Shown here: positions 8,535 to 17,100 of the stretch, piece by piece
Layout of the letters: the number at the start of each line of letters is the position of its first letter
Position numbering within the stretch: the stretch's first letter is position 1
Assembly: GCA_910584145.1 (NCBI GenBank)
Contig: CAJTXX010000006.1
Coordinates: 6,820 to 70,819 of the forward strand
Reading direction: 5' to 3'
Origin: an uncultured Eggerthellaceae bacterium
GTDB taxonomy: Bacteria; Actinomycetota; Coriobacteriia; Coriobacteriales; Eggerthellaceae
DNA length: 64,000 nucleotides
Position numbers and translations under genes: made by a program
Notes under the pieces: generated by a model
The model's database searches: none
Seen by the model: the letters and a program-made list of their open reading frames with translations, nothing else
Told to the model about the DNA's origin: nothing

Positions 8535-10655
8535 GTGCGCGTTTTCCGATATCTGATGCAGCATAAGGCGGCGCTCGTGGTGGTGCTGGCGCTGCTGATC
8601 GCGCAGGCGGCTTGCGACTTGGCGCTGCCGAACCTGACCTCGAGCATCGTCGATGTGGGCATACAGCAGTCGGGTGTGGAGCATGTGGCGGCAGACGAGC
8701 TGTCCGCGCAGACCCACGACGCCATAGCGGCCGACCTGTCGGGCGATGATCGGGCGCTGTTCGAGCGCTCGTATGCGCTGGGAGAAGGCGGTCGGTATGC
8801 GCTGACGCAGGCTGGGCGCGCTGAGATAGGGCGGCTCGATGCCATCATGGCGGCACCCTTGGCGCGGGTCTACGGCCTTTCGAGCGGCGCCGATGGCCCG
8901 ATGGCGGCGCAGGAGGGCATATCGGCCGCGCTGCGGGAATATGCGGCGCTCGGCTTCGACCTGTCCGCCATGCAGATGCGCTATCTGGTAGGCACGGGTG
9001 CTGCCATGCTCGGGCTGGCGGCGCTCGGGGCGGCGTTCTCGGTGGCGGTGGGCCTGGTGGCTGCACGTACCGGCGGCACCATCGGGCGCGACCTGCGCCG
9101 CCGCATGTTCGGGCGCGTGGTGGCGTTCTCCGATGCGGAGATAGCGCGCTTCTCGGCTGCATCGCTGATATCGCGCGGCACGAACGATATCCAGCTCATA
9201 CAGAATGTGTCGTTCATGTTCCTGCGCATGGTGCTGTATGCGCCCATCTTGGCCATCGGCGGCATCGTGATGGTGGTCGCCACCGATGCGCAGATGGGCT
9301 GGATCGTGGCGGTGGCCATCGTGGTGGTGCTGGCGCTGGTGGCTGTTCTGTTCCGCATCACCATGCCGAAGTTCAAGATCATGCAGCGCTTGATCGACCG
9401 CGTGAACCTGGTGGCGCGCGAGATGCTGACGGGGCTTCCCGTGGTGCGCGCGTTCGATAGGCAAGCCCACGAGCAGGAGCGCTTCGATGCGGCCTCCGAG
9501 CATCTGATGCGCACGCAGTTGTTCACGAACCGCGCCATGTCGTTCATGATGCCCGCCATGATGCTGGTGATGAACGGCGTCAGCGTGGCTATCGTGTGGT
9601 TCGGTGGCTTGGCGGTGGATGCGGGCACGTTGCAAACGGGCGATCTGATCGCGTTCATAACGTATGCGATGGTCATCATCATGGGCTTTCTGATGCTGGG
9701 CATGATAGCTATCATGCTGCCGCGCGCCGATGTGGCCGCCGAGCGCGTGGACGAAGTGCTCGCCTGCGAGCCGAGCGTGACCGACCCGCAGCCCGAAGGG
9801 GCAGGGCGAGAGCCCAAAGGGACGGAGCAAATGGCATCTTCTTCTGGTGCGCTTTCAGAAAAAGATGCCATTCGCTCCATCCCTTCGGGCTGTTCGGGGG
9901 TGCGCATCGAGTTCCGCGATGTGTCGTTCCGCTATGCGGATGATGGGGAGTGCGCGCTGCGCGATGTGTCGTTCGTGGCCGAGGCGGGGCAGACGCTCGC
10001 TATCGTGGGCGGTACGGGGTCGGGCAAGTCGACGGTGCTGAAGCTCATCGAGCGCTTCTATGACGTCACGGAAGGCGCGGTGCTGGTGGATGGCGTGGAT
10101 GTGCGCGCCATGCGCCAAGCCGACCTGCGCGCCATGCTCGGTTACGTGCCGCAGAAGGCGTTCCTGTTCAGCGGCACGGTTAAGAGCAATGTGGCGTATG
10201 CCTGCGAGGGCATGAGCTCTGAGCAGGTGGATGCGGCCCTCGCGGTGGCGCAGGCGGATGGCTTCGTGGCCGCCATGCCCGAAGGAGCGGCATCGCCCAT
10301 CGCGCAGGGCGGCACGAACGTATCGGGCGGCCAGCGCCAGCGGCTTGCCATCGCGCGTGCGGTGGCGGCTGATAGGCGGGCGCTCTTGCTCGACGACTCG
10401 TTCAGCGCGCTCGATTTCAAGACCGATGCGGCCCTGCGCCAAGCGCTGCGCGCACACGAGCGTGGCAGGACCTGCATCATCGTGGCGCAGCGCATCAGCA
10501 CCGTCATGGGGGCCGATCGCATCGTGGTGCTCGACGAGGGGCGCGTGGCGGGTGTGGGCACGCACGAGCAGCTGATGGAGCGCTGCCCGGAATACCGTGA
10601 GATAGCCCTGTCGCAGCTGAGCGCCGCCGAGCTGGGCGGGGGTGAGACCGCATGA
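8535..10655 (+). CDS. Heterodimeric ABC exporter, subunit with degenerate ATP site
   Basis: This 706-residue half-transporter has a membrane domain with a large extracytoplasmic insertion of about 110 residues between the first two helices (residues ~35-155), then an ATPase domain. Walker A GGTGSGKSTVLK, signature VSGGQRQRLAIARA and Walker B ALLLDDSFSALD are visible. The catalytic Glu after Walker B is replaced by Asp, as in the degenerate site of heterodimeric exporters such as TM287/288. It pairs with the next gene (ATGA overlap). The GTG start is supported by AGGAGC. The interdomain linker contains a perfect-looking palindromic insertion (9812-9890). The exported substrate is unknown; multidrug or lipid-linked compounds are typical. 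Confidence 0.88.
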   Translation: MRVFRYLMQHKAALVVVLALLIAQAACDLALPNLTSSIVDVGIQQSGVEHVAADELSAQTHDAIAADLSGDDRALFERSYALGEGGRYALTQAGRAEIGRLDAIMAAPLARVYGLSSGADGPMAAQEGISAALREYAALGFDLSAMQMRYLVGTGAAMLGLAALGAAFSVAVGLVAARTGGTIGRDLRRRMFGRVVAFSDAEIARFSAASLISRGTNDIQLIQNVSFMFLRMVLYAPILAIGGIVMVVATDAQMGWIVAVAIVVVLALVAVLFRITMPKFKIMQRLIDRVNLVAREMLTGLPVVRAFDRQAHEQERFDAASEHLMRTQLFTNRAMSFMMPAMMLVMNGVSVAIVWFGGLAVDAGTLQTGDLIAFITYAMVIIMGFLMLGMIAIMLPRADVAAERVDEVLACEPSVTDPQPEGAGREPKGTEQMASSSGALSEKDAIRSIPSGCSGVRIEFRDVSFRYADDGECALRDVSFVAEAGQTLAIVGGTGSGKSTVLKLIERFYDVTEGAVLVDGVDVRAMRQADLRAMLGYVPQKAFLFSGTVKSNVAYACEGMSSEQVDAALAVAQADGFVAAMPEGAASPIAQGGTNVSGGQRQRLAIARAVAADRRALLLDDSFSALDFKTDAALRQALRAHERGRTCIIVAQRISTVMGADRIVVLDEGRVAGVGTHEQLMERCPEYREIALSQLSAAELGGGETA
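9812..9890. repeat. Palindromic repeat inserted in frame in an ABC exporter linker
   Basis: Two 34-base arms (9812-9845 and 9857-9890) are inverted copies with 30 matches and an 11-base loop. All four mismatches become G-U pairs if the minus strand is transcribed, so the hairpin is best on that strand. It encodes part of the linker between the membrane and ATPase domains, with no stop. The sequence does not clearly belong to the family seen in cydC. Confidence 0.75.
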
Positions 10656-12586
10656 GCCGCGAGCACGCTGCTGCCTCAGGCCTCCGGCCGCCCGGTCGTC
10701 CGCATGGGCCGCATGGCCATGGCCCCGCCGCACGCATGATGCCCGGCGAGAAAGCGCACGACTTCCGCGGCACCATGCGCACGATGCTCTCCTTTATGGG
10801 GCAGTTCAAGCTGCATCTGGTGCTGATACTCGCCTTCGCCGTGGGGTCGGTGGTGTTCAACACCGTGGGGCCGAAGGTGCTCTCCGAGGCCACCACGGCC
10901 ATCTTCAACGGGGTGGTGGCGCGCATCGCGGGCACGGGCAGCATCGACTTCTCGCTGGTGGGCAACATCTTGTTGGCGACGCTCGCGCTGTATGCGTTCT
11001 CGGCCGTGTGCGGCTGGGTGCAGGCGTGGACGATGTCCTACGTGAGCCAGCTGACGTGCTACCGGTTGCGCAACGCCATAGCCGAGAAGATCGACCGCCT
11101 GCCCTACGGCTACTTCGACGGCAACGCCACAGGCGACACGCTCTCGCGTATCACCAACGATGTGGACACGCTGGGCCAGAGCCTGAACCAGGGCGTCACG
11201 CAGATGGTGACCTCGGCGGTGCAGGTGATCGGCGTGCTGGTGATGATGCTCCTCATCAACTGGGCGATGACGCTGATAGCGCTCGTCACGGTGCCGCTGT
11301 CGCTTCTGCTGGTGATGCTGATCGTGAAGCGCTCGCAGAAGCACTTCTACGCGCAGCAGGAGCTGCTGGGCCGCGTGAACACGCTCGCCGAGGAGACGTT
11401 CAGCGGGCATGCCGTGGTGCGCGCCTTCGGCAAGGAGGACGAGACGGCCGCCCGCTACAACGAGGCGAACGATGCCCTGTACGAGGCGGGTTGGAAGTCG
11501 CAATTCCTCTCCAGTCTGATGAAGCCCGCGATGGACCTGGTGGGGAACCTGGGGTATGTGGCGGTGGCCATAGCCGGTGCGCTGTTCGCCGTGCGTGGGG
11601 TCATCACCGTGGGCGACATCCAGGCGTTCATCCAGTATGTGAAGAATTTCACCCAGCCTATCACGCAACTGGCGCAGGTGAGCAACGTACTGCAACAACT
11701 GGCTGCCGCCGCGGAGCGCATCTTCGAGTTCCTGGCTCTGCCCGAGATGGACGGGGCGGATGCCGCGGCGCCTGCGGAGGCGCGGGCGGGTGGCGCGCCT
11801 GGGGAAGGCCGGCGCGACAGCGACGCTGCGGCGGCGCCGCTCTGCCAGGTGGCCTTCGACCACGTGCGCTTCGGCTACGAGCCGGGCGAGCCTGTCATCC
11901 GCGACTTCACCGCTCGGGTGGCCTGCGGGCAGACCGTCGCCATCGTGGGGCCCACGGGCGCGGGCAAGACCACCATCGTGAAGCTGCTGATGCGCTTCTA
12001 CGATGCCGATGCGGGCAGCATCACGCTGGGCGGGCGCGATATCCGCACCATGCGCCGCGACGAGGTGCGCGGGCTGTTCGCGATGGTCTTGCAGGATACG
12101 TGGCTGTTCAAGGGCACCATCGCCGAGAACATCCGCTATGGGAGCCTTGATGCCACCGACGACGAGGTGCGCCGCGCGGCGCAGGCTACCGGTGCGCACC
12201 ACTTCATCAGCACGCTGCCGGGCGGGTACGGCTTCGAAGTGGGCGAAGAGGGCGGCAACCTCAGCCAGGGCCAGCGGCAGCTGCTCACCATAGCGCGGGC
12301 GTTCTTGGCCGACCGGCAGATGCTCATCCTCGACGAGGCCACCAGCTCGGTGGACACGCGCACCGAAGCGCATATCCAGCAGGCGATGGACGCCCTCATG
12401 CAGGGGCGCACGTCGTTCGTCATCGCGCATCGGCTATCCACCATCCGGGATGCCGACCTCATCTTGGTGATGCAGCATGGCGACATCGTGGAGCAGGGCA
12501 CGCACGAGCAGCTGCTCCAGCTTGGTGGTTTCTATGCCGAGCTGTATAATTCACAGTTCGCAGACTTCGACGACCCGGGGGAATGA
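10652..12586 (+). CDS. Heterodimeric ABC exporter, catalytically complete subunit
   Basis: This 644-residue half-transporter is coupled to the previous gene by an ATGA overlap. After a His/Pro/Gly-rich N-terminus of about 30 residues come six helices (residues ~45-340), an Ala/Gly-rich linker, and an ATPase domain with Walker A GPTGAGKTTIVK, signature LSQGQRQLLTIARA and Walker B MLILDEATSSVDTRTE. The catalytic Glu is present here, so the pair has one canonical and one degenerate site, as in TM287/288-like exporters. The following HAD gene begins two bases after the stop, so it is likely in the same operon. Confidence 0.9.
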   Translation: MSREHAAASGLRPPGRPHGPHGHGPAARMMPGEKAHDFRGTMRTMLSFMGQFKLHLVLILAFAVGSVVFNTVGPKVLSEATTAIFNGVVARIAGTGSIDFSLVGNILLATLALYAFSAVCGWVQAWTMSYVSQLTCYRLRNAIAEKIDRLPYGYFDGNATGDTLSRITNDVDTLGQSLNQGVTQMVTSAVQVIGVLVMMLLINWAMTLIALVTVPLSLLLVMLIVKRSQKHFYAQQELLGRVNTLAEETFSGHAVVRAFGKEDETAARYNEANDALYEAGWKSQFLSSLMKPAMDLVGNLGYVAVAIAGALFAVRGVITVGDIQAFIQYVKNFTQPITQLAQVSNVLQQLAAAAERIFEFLALPEMDGADAAAPAEARAGGAPGEGRRDSDAAAAPLCQVAFDHVRFGYEPGEPVIRDFTARVACGQTVAIVGPTGAGKTTIVKLLMRFYDADAGSITLGGRDIRTMRRDEVRGLFAMVLQDTWLFKGTIAENIRYGSLDATDDEVRRAAQATGAHHFISTLPGGYGFEVGEEGGNLSQGQRQLLTIARAFLADRQMLILDEATSSVDTRTEAHIQQAMDALMQGRTSFVIAHRLSTIRDADLILVMQHGDIVEQGTHEQLLQLGGFYAELYNSQFADFDDPGE

Positions 12587-12587
12587 A

Positions 12588-13433
12588 GTGCCAGCAGGCA
12601 TCGAGCAGATCAATAAGGTGGTGCCGCTGGAAGCGCCCGATGGGTGCGTTCCCTGCGACCGCGAGACGCTGCTCCCGCAGGGCATCGTGCGCGTGGCCGA
12701 GGAGGCCATAGCCGCGCAGCGCCTCGTGCCCGCTGACCTGCGCGACCTGCATGGCGACGCGCCGGAGCGCATCACCATCGCCGCGTTCGATTTCGATGGC
12801 ACCTGCATAAGCGGCTCGTCGCCGAAGAAGCTGGTGGATGCGCTGGGGCGTGCTCGCAAGCTGTCGCCTTACAAGCTGTTCCGCATCGGGCTATGGGGCT
12901 TGGCGTACAAGCTGAATCTGCCGAAAGACGGCGAAGGGGTGCGCACGCGCGTGTTCAGCGCTTTCAAGGGCGCGCCAGCTGTGGTGACGAACGGCTTCCT
13001 CTGCCGCTTCTTCCGTAAGAAGATAGAGCCGCTGTACCGGGTCGATGCTGATGCTGCCATGCGCGCGCATCTCGATGCAGGGCATGTGGTGGTGCTGGTG
13101 TCGGCGTCGTTCGAGCCGATCGTGGCGGCGGCTATGACGGAGCATCCGATCCAGTTCGCGTTGGCCAGCCGCATGAAGGTCGACGATGCGGGCTGCTATA
13201 CCGATCAGGTCGATGGCCTGGCCACCGAGGGGCCCGAGAAGATCATCGTGCTCGAGCAGTTCGCCAACGAGTATTTCGGCGCAGGGAAGTGGGAGCTCGG
13301 GTGGGCGTATGGCGACCACTACAGCGATGCGCCCATGCTGGCGGCCGCTGTGCATCCGTGCGCTGTCACCCCCGATAGGAAGCTGCATCACCTCGCCGAA
13401 GAGCGCGGTTGGGATATCCTCGATTGGGAATAG
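12588..13433 (+). CDS. HAD-IB family phosphatase
   Basis: This 281-residue cytoplasmic hydrolase belongs to the HAD superfamily, subfamily IB (SerB/TIGR01490-like phosphatases). Motif I DFDGT is near residue 67, motif II is the VLVSASF segment, and motifs III/IV include YGDHYSDAPML near the C-terminus. About 60 residues precede motif I, longer than usual. The GTG start two bases after the ABC gene stop has GGGGGAATGAA upstream; an ATG further upstream would lie inside the ABC gene and is rejected. The substrate is unknown; relatives act on phosphoserine or lysophosphatidic acid. Confidence 0.85.
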   Translation: MPAGIEQINKVVPLEAPDGCVPCDRETLLPQGIVRVAEEAIAAQRLVPADLRDLHGDAPERITIAAFDFDGTCISGSSPKKLVDALGRARKLSPYKLFRIGLWGLAYKLNLPKDGEGVRTRVFSAFKGAPAVVTNGFLCRFFRKKIEPLYRVDADAAMRAHLDAGHVVVLVSASFEPIVAAAMTEHPIQFALASRMKVDDAGCYTDQVDGLATEGPEKIIVLEQFANEYFGAGKWELGWAYGDHYSDAPMLAAAVHPCAVTPDRKLHHLAEERGWDILDWE

Positions 13434-13587
13434 TCGGCGCGCTGTGGCCGCCGTGGCCGGAACGGACCCGGCATATCTGACGGTTCCGCAACCGTTCACC
13501 CCCGCCAATGAGCATTTCGCCGGGAGCATTGTATTATGTGATGTTGATATTTTCTGTGGTAAGCGTATCCGAATCGGAGAGGTAACG

Positions 13588-13932
13588 ATGGATCTGGCAA
13601 AGCAAGCGAGGATCGTAGAGTCCATTCACGACACTCTGGACGATTTCGTCGGGCAGCGCATCAAGGTTCGCGCGAACATGGGCCGCTCGAAGATCGTGGA
13701 GAGCGAAGGCGTTCTGACACAGGTGCATCCGCGGCTGTTCATCATGGAAGTGGAGCGCAAGCGCGGCCGTACGGCACGGCAATCGTACCAGTACGCCGAT
13801 GTGCTGACCGGCACCGTGGAGCTATCGCAGGGTGGTGAGCCGTTGTTCGGCGAATTCATCGACGACAGCGTGCCCGAGCCGGAGCCGTCGAACCTGGAGC
13901 TGTTCGAGGATGAGGAGCGCGTGCTGGCATAG
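13588..13932 (+). CDS. Veg family protein (DUF1021)
   Basis: This 114-residue protein resembles Veg of Firmicutes: an N-terminal helix (KQARIVESIHDTLDDFVGQR), then the conserved core IKVRANMGRSKIVESEGVL and a small barrel segment ending RTARQSYQYADVLTGTVELS. Veg is reported to stimulate biofilm formation in Bacillus subtilis. The C-terminal ~35 residues are acidic. The ATG is preceded by CGGAGAGG. An AT-rich stretch upstream, with TATTAT at 13532-13537, probably holds the promoter. A terminator follows. Confidence 0.8.
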   Translation: MDLAKQARIVESIHDTLDDFVGQRIKVRANMGRSKIVESEGVLTQVHPRLFIMEVERKRGRTARQSYQYADVLTGTVELSQGGEPLFGEFIDDSVPEPEPSNLELFEDEERVLA

Positions 13933-13959
13933 CCCGCGCGACAGAGATAGCACGTGAAG

Positions 13960-13987
13960 AGCCGCCTCCCTTGCGGGGCGGCTTTTT
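13960..13987 (+). terminator. Rho-independent terminator after the Veg gene
   Basis: The stem AGCCGCC...GGCGGCT, extended by two G-C pairs after a bulged T, has a TTGC-centred loop and is followed by five T. Confidence 0.8.
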
Positions 13988-14058
13988 CGTGCGCTGGGTC
14001 GAGAATGCCCCGGTAGAGGGGTACGGATCGGTTGTGCGCCCGCCGCCTGGGCGCCGAT

Positions 14059-14183
14059 GGGATTTTGATGAATCTGTGAAGAGGGTTGTCTTTTTCGTTT
14101 TCTGGGTGTTAGGGTTGCGGCGTCAGCAATGACATCGGGAAAACATAGAGGCGCGAGCCTCAAGAAAGCAAGGGACAGCTTTC
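14059..14183 (+). promoter_or_regulatory. Conserved promoter and structured 5' leader of the giant adhesin (copy 1)
   Basis: About 65 bases upstream and around the start of transcription are almost identical to 30306-30438. The predicted promoter is TTGTCT (14086-14091), an 18-base spacer and TAGGGT (14110-14115). The transcript would then form GTCA-GCAA-TGAC (14122-14133), the single-stranded ATCGGGAAAAC, GAGGC-GCGA-GCCTC (14048 offset: 14148-14161), and GAAAGC-AAGGGACA-GCTTTC (14164-14183). The last loop holds the Shine-Dalgarno, and the ATG follows the stem directly. In the second copy each hairpin is kept with changed bases, so the RNA structure is under selection. Confidence 0.75.
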
Positions 14184-17100
14184 ATGAAAAAGAATATTCT
14201 CACCCTACGGGGCGCATTGACGTGCGCTGCATTGTCGATCGCGCTTGTGGCGGGACTGGTTCCCGCACAGGCATTGTCGAGCATCGCGCTCGCTGCTGAG
14301 AGCGGCGACGTGCCCTCTGCGGCGGCAGAGGAAGCCGCTGCGGATGGCGCTCGGACGGCTGAGGCCGAGCAGGCTATTGCGCCTGAAGAGGCTGCGAACG
14401 AGGCTGTTGCGGCTGATGCCGAGGGAGAGCCGGCTGCTGAGGCAGCGCAGGCGGAGCCGACAGCTCAGCAGGTGGTGCAGGGGAGCATCACCGATGCGGC
14501 CGAGGTCGATATCGTGTCGGCCAGCGTGCAGTTGCAAAGCGATGCGGCCCTGATCTCATACAACGGTTTGGTGTATGCCACGTGCGCTGACGACGACGAA
14601 GCGGTGTCGCTCGTCGGTTGGACGGGCGTTGCGCCGACGGGTGCCGTGGCGGTGCCCGAGCGCATCGCTTCCGGAAGCGCCACCTACGTGGTGAAGAACA
14701 TCGGTTCGCACGATCCCGTGGGGGGGGGGTTCTGTGCTTCCTCTGTTGAGGGTGAGCAGCCTGCGGTAGGGCTGGCTGCTGATGAGGCTGGCTCCGACGA
14801 TGGGGCGGCTTCTGCCCCCGATCCTTATGCGACTGATCTTTATGCCGACGCTGACAAGGCGCCTGGCGTTGCTTCCATAACCATTCCGACTACGGTCGAA
14901 TCCGTAGACCCGGCTTTCTTCCAGCTGTTCCCGAACGCTGCGTCCATCGCGGTCGATGCGGGCAATCAGCATCTCACTTCGTATAACGGCATGCTCTTCG
15001 GTACTGATGATGCCGGCGAGCCTACTGACCTCCTCCTCGTTCCAGAGGGCATGGAGGGCGCAGCCGTGCTCCCTTCTTCTGTGGCCGCCGTCCCTGCTTG
15101 CGTCATTACCCGTTGCACCAAGCTCCAGGCCATAGAGTTCCCAACCGGGAGCACGGCGAATGCGCGCTTCGCCACTTGGAACGGCATCCTATACACGGCC
15201 GATAAGGCCACGCTGCTGGCGGCTCCTGCGGGTTTGGGCGCCAGCGCGACCATCGCGCCGGAATGCACCGCTATAGCAGCGGGCGCTTTCTGGGGCAACA
15301 CGGAATTGAAGACCATCACGAGCGCTGGCGCTGTTGCTGAGATAGCTATGGGGGGTGATGCTGCTGGTGACGGTGCTGACGCAGCGGTGCCCGCCTTCAA
15401 CGGCGATGCCATCGGTGGTGCTACGGTGCTCGCTGCTGAACGTGCGGCGTGGGAGGCTGCGGGCTTCACGCGCTTCGCCGATGCGGTGGAGGCCGGGCAG
15501 ACCATCGCCTCGCTCGACCAGCCTGGCCTGGCTTACATCCTGCAAGATGACAGCACGCTGGCGGCGTATTGGGAGGGCTCCGAAGCGGCGCCCGAGGCGC
15601 TCGTCATACCGGCGACCGTCGAGCTGGATGGCGTGGCCTACCGGGTGAGCGCTATCAGGGAAGGCGGCTTCGCCGAGCAGGCGGGCCTGAGGGCGGTCGA
15701 GCTGCCTGCGGGGCTGACGGCTATCGCTCCGCGCGCCTTCGCGGGGAGCGGCCTTGCCAGCATGAGCATCCCCGGCAGCGTGGCGCGTATCGGCGACGCT
15801 GCATTCGAGGGGTGCGCCAGCTTGGCGGAGATAGAGCTGAACGAGGGCACGCGCACCATCGGAGCCAGCGCTTTCGCGGGCACGGCGGCAGCTTCTGTGA
15901 CGCTGCCGGCCAGCGTTGCTGCGGTGGGCGCTCATGCGTTCGCCGGTTGCGGCAGCCTGCAGACGGTGCTCGACCTCGGCCGCGTGCCCGAGGTGGATGC
16001 CTCCGCGCTCGCCGAGTGCAGCGGCGTGAGCGTGTACGTGCCTATTAACGAGGCTGGTGACTATGCATGGAACCTCGGCGCGCCGGCCGCGAACAATCAC
16101 CTGATGCCCTACGGCGTGAAGGCGAGCGCCGAGCCCATCTCGCTTGCGCAGGGCGAGAGTGCCGACCTGTTCGAGGGCGGCTACTTGGAAGCACCCGGCG
16201 AGGTGAAGGCCACCTCGGCCTACAAGAGCAACGTGAGCGTGACCGACAACCGCACCGTGACTGGAAAGCAGCTCGGCACCACCCCCGTGACCACCACGCT
16301 CACGCTGGGCGACATCCAGCTAGCCAGCACAACCCAAACCGCCCGCGTAACGCTGGCAGCGGAAGATCAAGTTGGAAGCAAAATAACATCGTCTTCAAGT
16401 GAAACGTTATCTGATTTTGGTATAGATGAAAGTACTGGGGAAACAATATATAGCATTAATGGCGGATTCGATGGTACTGTCTTTGAGGGTGAAGATGTTC
16501 ACGTGAATGATGCTTTAGGGGCAACATTTGGCGGAACTGATGGCGATGGGTATACGATCGTTTTAGCTCAGGCAGAAGGAGAGATAGTTCGTTTTAGCGA
16601 TATCAACTTGCCACCTAGTAGTGATTTGCAAGCAAGTCGCATAACCATTGATGCGTCTAATGGTAATGTATACAAAATTGAGAAAGTATTAGCTTGGAGG
16701 GTATTATCTAGTGGTGTTTTAGCTGTCGTCGAGATGAAATCGGGTTCAGATGATCTGAGGATTAGATACTATTCTTCTTATAATCAGGGAAAATCGCCAG
16801 ATCGTTATGATATTGCTTCAAAATTTATCTGCTATGGATTTAGTTTTGTAGGAAACTCTGATCTACTTGGGTTTGATTGTTATCATGCGTCTGATGCGAA
16901 TTCTGGCGGCATGATTAAAGAGGATGTCTATCTTACTCCCCGTATGGGGCGTGTTACTGAAGAGCTGATTATTAATTCGCCTGATATGGTGAAAATAGAA
17001 AAAAGCGATTTGAGTTCTTTTTCTGACAGCTTGTCCACCGCTGATGGATCCGCAGGGCAGAGAATACCGTATGCATGCGGCGTCAGAGTGATTGATAATA

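Noticed and set aside
14110..14183. Possible c-di-GMP-I or guanidine-I riboswitch in the giant leader
   Set aside because: Isolated words (TTAGGGTTGCG, GGGAAAAC) recall these classes, but the conserved core segments and stems are missing. Kept as an unassigned structured leader.
14700..14770. Frameshifted pseudogene at the poly-G run
   Set aside because: As sequenced, the frame is intact on both sides for the full 2752 codons.
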